Origin: Megascapheus bottae
Taxonomy: Eukaryota; Chordata; Mammalia; Rodentia; Geomyidae
Reading direction: 5' to 3'
DNA: 64,000 bases
Assembly (NCBI GenBank): GCA_024803745.1
Contig: JANJXV010000025.1
Location: 21,642,110-21,706,109, forward strand
The notes beneath the pieces were generated by a model, which searched no databases, was not told where the DNA came from, and saw nothing but the letters and a program-made list of their open reading frames with translations. This document shows, in pieces, positions 61,193-64,000 of the stretch. Positions within the stretch are counted from its first letter, which is position 1. Every line of letters begins with the position of its first letter. Position numbers and translations under genes: made by a program.

Positions 61193-64000
61193 CTGAGGAG
61201 ATATGAAGGGGCAGAGAGAACTATTCTCTGAGTTGGAATGGGGGAGATTACTTAGTACTGGAAAGCTACAGGTGAAAAGTAATCAAGGTCTTATAAGGCT
61301 TCAATTAGTCCACTGAATCCAAAAGTGTTCTCCCCTTATAGCTCCCCTCCTCTGAGTACTCTTATCTGGGATCTAAGGTCTGAGTCTTAACTAAGGATAT
61401 AGATACAAATCACCACAAAAAAACTGATTTGTGGGCTGGGAGTTTGGCCTGTAGAATGTTTGCCTAACATGCATGAAGAAACAGGTTTGATTGCTCAGTA
61501 CAACATATACAGAAAAGAACAGAAGATGTGCTGTGGCTCAAGTGGTAGAGCCCTAGCCTTGAAAAAGCCCAAGGACAGTGCTCAGACCCTGAGGGGTGGG
61601 GTAAGGGGTGTGTGGCACGCACAATTGAGCCTCTTTGTGCTAAAGAGGCCCTGAGTTCAAGCCCCACAACTGACCAAAAGTCTCAGACTTTTCTGCCCAG
61701 GCTGGCTTTGAACCTCAACCCTCAGATCTCAACCTCCTGATTATCTAGGATTCACAGGCATGAGCCACTGGTGCCAGCACAAATAACTTCTGGTTTTCAA
61801 AAGCCAATTTGAATACTTTATCTTTTGAGATAGGGTCTTTCTATTTTTCTAGCCTGGTCTCAAACTTTCTGAGATTCCCATCTAGTTTCCTAAGTATACT
61901 TAGACTACAGGCACACACCATCATGCCCAGTCCCTCCCCCTCACATTTAGGGGGGTGGAGTGGGTGGCAGAGCTGAGTGTTGGACACAGAACACAGGGTC
62001 TTATATGTATAAGATATTTTTTCTACCACCAAGGTGAATTTTTCAGTTCTAGATTGAAAACTTTTTTTTGGTCAGTCCTTAGGCTTGAACTCAGGACGAC
62101 CAGGGCACTGGCCCTGAGCTTCTTTGTACTCAAGGCTAGCATTCTACTGCCCAGACTTACCAAAGGCTCTCACGTATTACAAAACAATTATATATTATGA
62201 CAGAAACTAATCTATTGCCACTTTTGGGCAATAGAAACTGATGGAAAACTCAACACTAGGCTGAGATCCTTTGCTCCTAGGGGAGCAAATAAATCATGAC
62301 TGATCTAAATAAATCATAGGTTGGCCACTCCCCTTCATCAGAAATTACCTTGGCAATGTGCAGTTTAGTTCTAATCAACGGACTGTGCAGTAAAGTCAAC
62401 AGAAGACTTTCTTCCCCAGAAAAACATCTCAGCAAGCACAATGGCTCATGCTTATAAATCCTGGCTAATCAGGACTATGGTTCAAAGCCAGCATGTACAG
62501 GAAAGTGCAATATATTCTTATCTCCAGTTAACTAGGAAAAAGCTAAAATTAGAGTTGTTCCTCAAGTGGTAGAATACTAACTTTCCGCACAAAAGCTCAA
62601 AGACAGTGCCCAAAGTTCAACCCCCATCCACCCAAAAGAACAAATAATCATCACTTTAAAAAATGAATGTTTTGGGGCCGGGAGTTTGGCCTAGTGGCAG
62701 AGTGCTTGCCCAGCATGCACAAAGACCCGGGTTCGATTCCTTGGTACCACATGCATAGAAAAAAGCTGGAAGTGGTGCTGAGGCTCAAGTGGTAGAGCTC
62801 TAACCTTGAGAAAGTCCAAGGACAGTGCTCAGGCCCTGAGCTCAAGCCCAGGACTGGGGGAAAAAAAAAAGAATGTTTTTATTTCAACCACTTAACTTCC
62901 TGTTTAGAGGATCAGTAGGCTTCCTAGAGCTACTTTACCACGAAGAATCAAGAAGGAGAATAAATAGCAAATAGCTAGCTGATTGATGGCTCATGCCTGT
63001 AAGCCTAGCTACTGAGGAGGCTCAGATCTGAGAATCACTGTTCAAAGCCAGCCCAGGCAAGAAAGTCCTTGAGACTCTTTATCTCCAATTAACCACCAGA
63101 AAACTGGAACTAGAGCTATGGCTAAAGTGGTAGACTGTTAGCCTTTACAAAAGAGCTTATATACAGAGTCCAGGCCTTGAGTCTAAGCCCCATGACCAAC
63201 GGAAAATGAAACAGGTAATAGCTAAGAATGGTAGGCAAGGCAAAAAGGCCAAAAAGGTACTAGGGTCTATGAAAATATTAAGCCGATAAACCAGCCATAT
63301 GCTACTCATCTCAGACATTTTCACAAAGCAAACAACAGATGTTCTTATGGTTTAAGATGGTCAGTTTTGTTACCAGGCAAATGCATTTTATCTGAGTCCT
63401 TATATTCTGTTTATATGTGCTCCAGTAATGGGGCTTGAGTGAGGACCTGGGAGCTAACCCTCAGCATTTTTGCTCAAGGCTGGTACTCTACCATTTGAGC
63501 CACAGCTTCTACTTCTGCCTTTTAGTTCCTCCAATTTATCTGTCCCTACTGACTTTGAACCAAGGTACTCACCTCTCAGTCTCTTGAGTAGTTCGGATTA
63601 CATGTATTGAGAACAGTCCATGTTCTTTTTCCTTTTTTTTTTTTTTTGCCTATCTTGGGGTTTGAACTCAGGGTACTGTTCTTGAGAACTTTTGCTCAAG
63701 GTTAACACTCTGCCACTTGAGCCACAACACCACCTCCAGCCTTTTCTGTGTGTACGGTGCTGAGGAATTAAACCCAGGGCTTCATGCATACTAAACAAGC
63801 ACTGTACCACTGGGCCACATTCCCAGCTCCTTGTTCTTTTTCAACAGAAAATTTACTATATCTAGACCATTACACACCTTGTTCTATAAATGTAAAATCT
63901 CTGTACTGTGCTTAGTTGCTACTATATCCCAAATGCTCATACAACGATTGAATAAATTAGTAGACATACTTCCAGCTTTCATGAAAGTTAAATTCATGAA
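61193..64000 (-). other. SRCAP: SRCAP intron running off the window, SINE-rich
   Basis: No further SRCAP exon is recognisable. IDL-Geo: 61434-61670 (+, degraded), 62675-62870 (+), 63630-63835 (-). B1-like/Geo: 61680-61785 (-), 62065-62155 (-), 62430-62640 (+), 62985-63215 (+), 63415-63600 (-). B1-like monomer: 61820-61930 (-). A SINE-free block at about 62160-62425 contains several hairpins. Confidence 0.7.
62211..62290. other. Pair of perfect short hairpins in the SRCAP intron
   Basis: TCTATTGCC / GGCAATAGA (62211-62219 and 62227-62235) form a 9-bp stem with a 7-base loop. TTTGCTCC / GGAGCAAA (62270-62277 and 62282-62289) form an 8-bp stem with a 4-base loop. Flanking AGATC/GATCT could extend the second stem. 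I cannot assign an RNA family. Confidence 0.4.

Noticed and set aside
62341..62400. Additional SRCAP exon at the CTTGGCAATG donor-like site
   Set aside because: The flanking translation does not match the residues expected before KLQTLAVLL, and no acceptor with an open frame fits.
62676..62760. tRNA-Ala-like gene
   Set aside because: A and B boxes belong to the ID-like head of IDL-Geo. The copies are dimeric, A-tailed and lack a full cloverleaf.

Overview
This is a mammalian nuclear genomic window. It has split genes with GT-AG introns, AATAAA poly(A) signals, CpG-island promoters and dense SINEs. The SINEs point to a geomyoid rodent (kangaroo rat, pocket mouse or pocket gopher group). The commonest element is a dimer: an ID-like, tRNA-Ala-type left half followed by a second monomer ending in a GTTCAAGCCC-type box. 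This matches the IDL-Geo SINE that I recall as restricted to Geomyoidea. B1-like 7SL elements also occur. The species cannot be fixed from sequence alone.

Gene order, left to right: ZNF629 (+), RNF40 (-), CFAP119/CCDC189 (+), PHKG2 (-), TMEM265 (-) and the 3' part of SRCAP (-). This is the reverse complement of the human 16p11.2 order SRCAP-TMEM265-PHKG2-CFAP119-RNF40-ZNF629. All five complete genes have intact frames across every junction I rebuilt: ZNF629 845 aa, RNF40 1002 aa, CFAP119 330 aa, PHKG2 406 aa, TMEM265 109 aa. SRCAP contributes its last seven coding exons (about 1172 aa); the rest lies beyond the right edge.

Region by region. 1-7.8 kb: intergenic, SINE- and (CA)n-rich, with an unassigned CpG island at 2.16-2.70 kb. 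7.8-17 kb: ZNF629, with a CpG-island promoter, a small first coding exon, one large zinc-finger exon and a 3 kb 3' UTR. 17-19.7 kb: the gap between the convergent ZNF629 and RNF40 3' ends, holding an orphan CpG island. 19.7-34 kb: RNF40, 19 coding exons. 34-34.5 kb: bidirectional RNF40/CFAP119 promoter with a YY1 site, four inverted CCAAT boxes and an RFX-type X-box. 34.5-38.3 kb: CFAP119, ending about 150 bp from the PHKG2 poly(A) signal. 38.4-47.4 kb: PHKG2. 47.4-51.2 kb: SINE-dominated spacer. 51.2-54.6 kb: TMEM265. 54.9-64 kb: SRCAP.

The genes do not form one pathway. RNF40 is the partner of RNF20 in the H2B ubiquitin ligase and SRCAP is the ATPase that deposits H2A.Z, so two chromatin regulators lie close together. 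PHKG2 is the testis/liver catalytic subunit of phosphorylase kinase, CFAP119 is a cilium/sperm-flagellum protein, TMEM265 a small membrane protein and ZNF629 a 19-finger C2H2 protein. I see no undescribed gene system. The points most worth checking are regulatory or structural: the orphan CpG island, decayed finger-like modules after the ZNF629 stop, inverted SINE pairs, a hairpin cluster in an SRCAP intron, a consensus CTCF site in PHKG2, and a second dimeric SINE sharing the Geo monomer.
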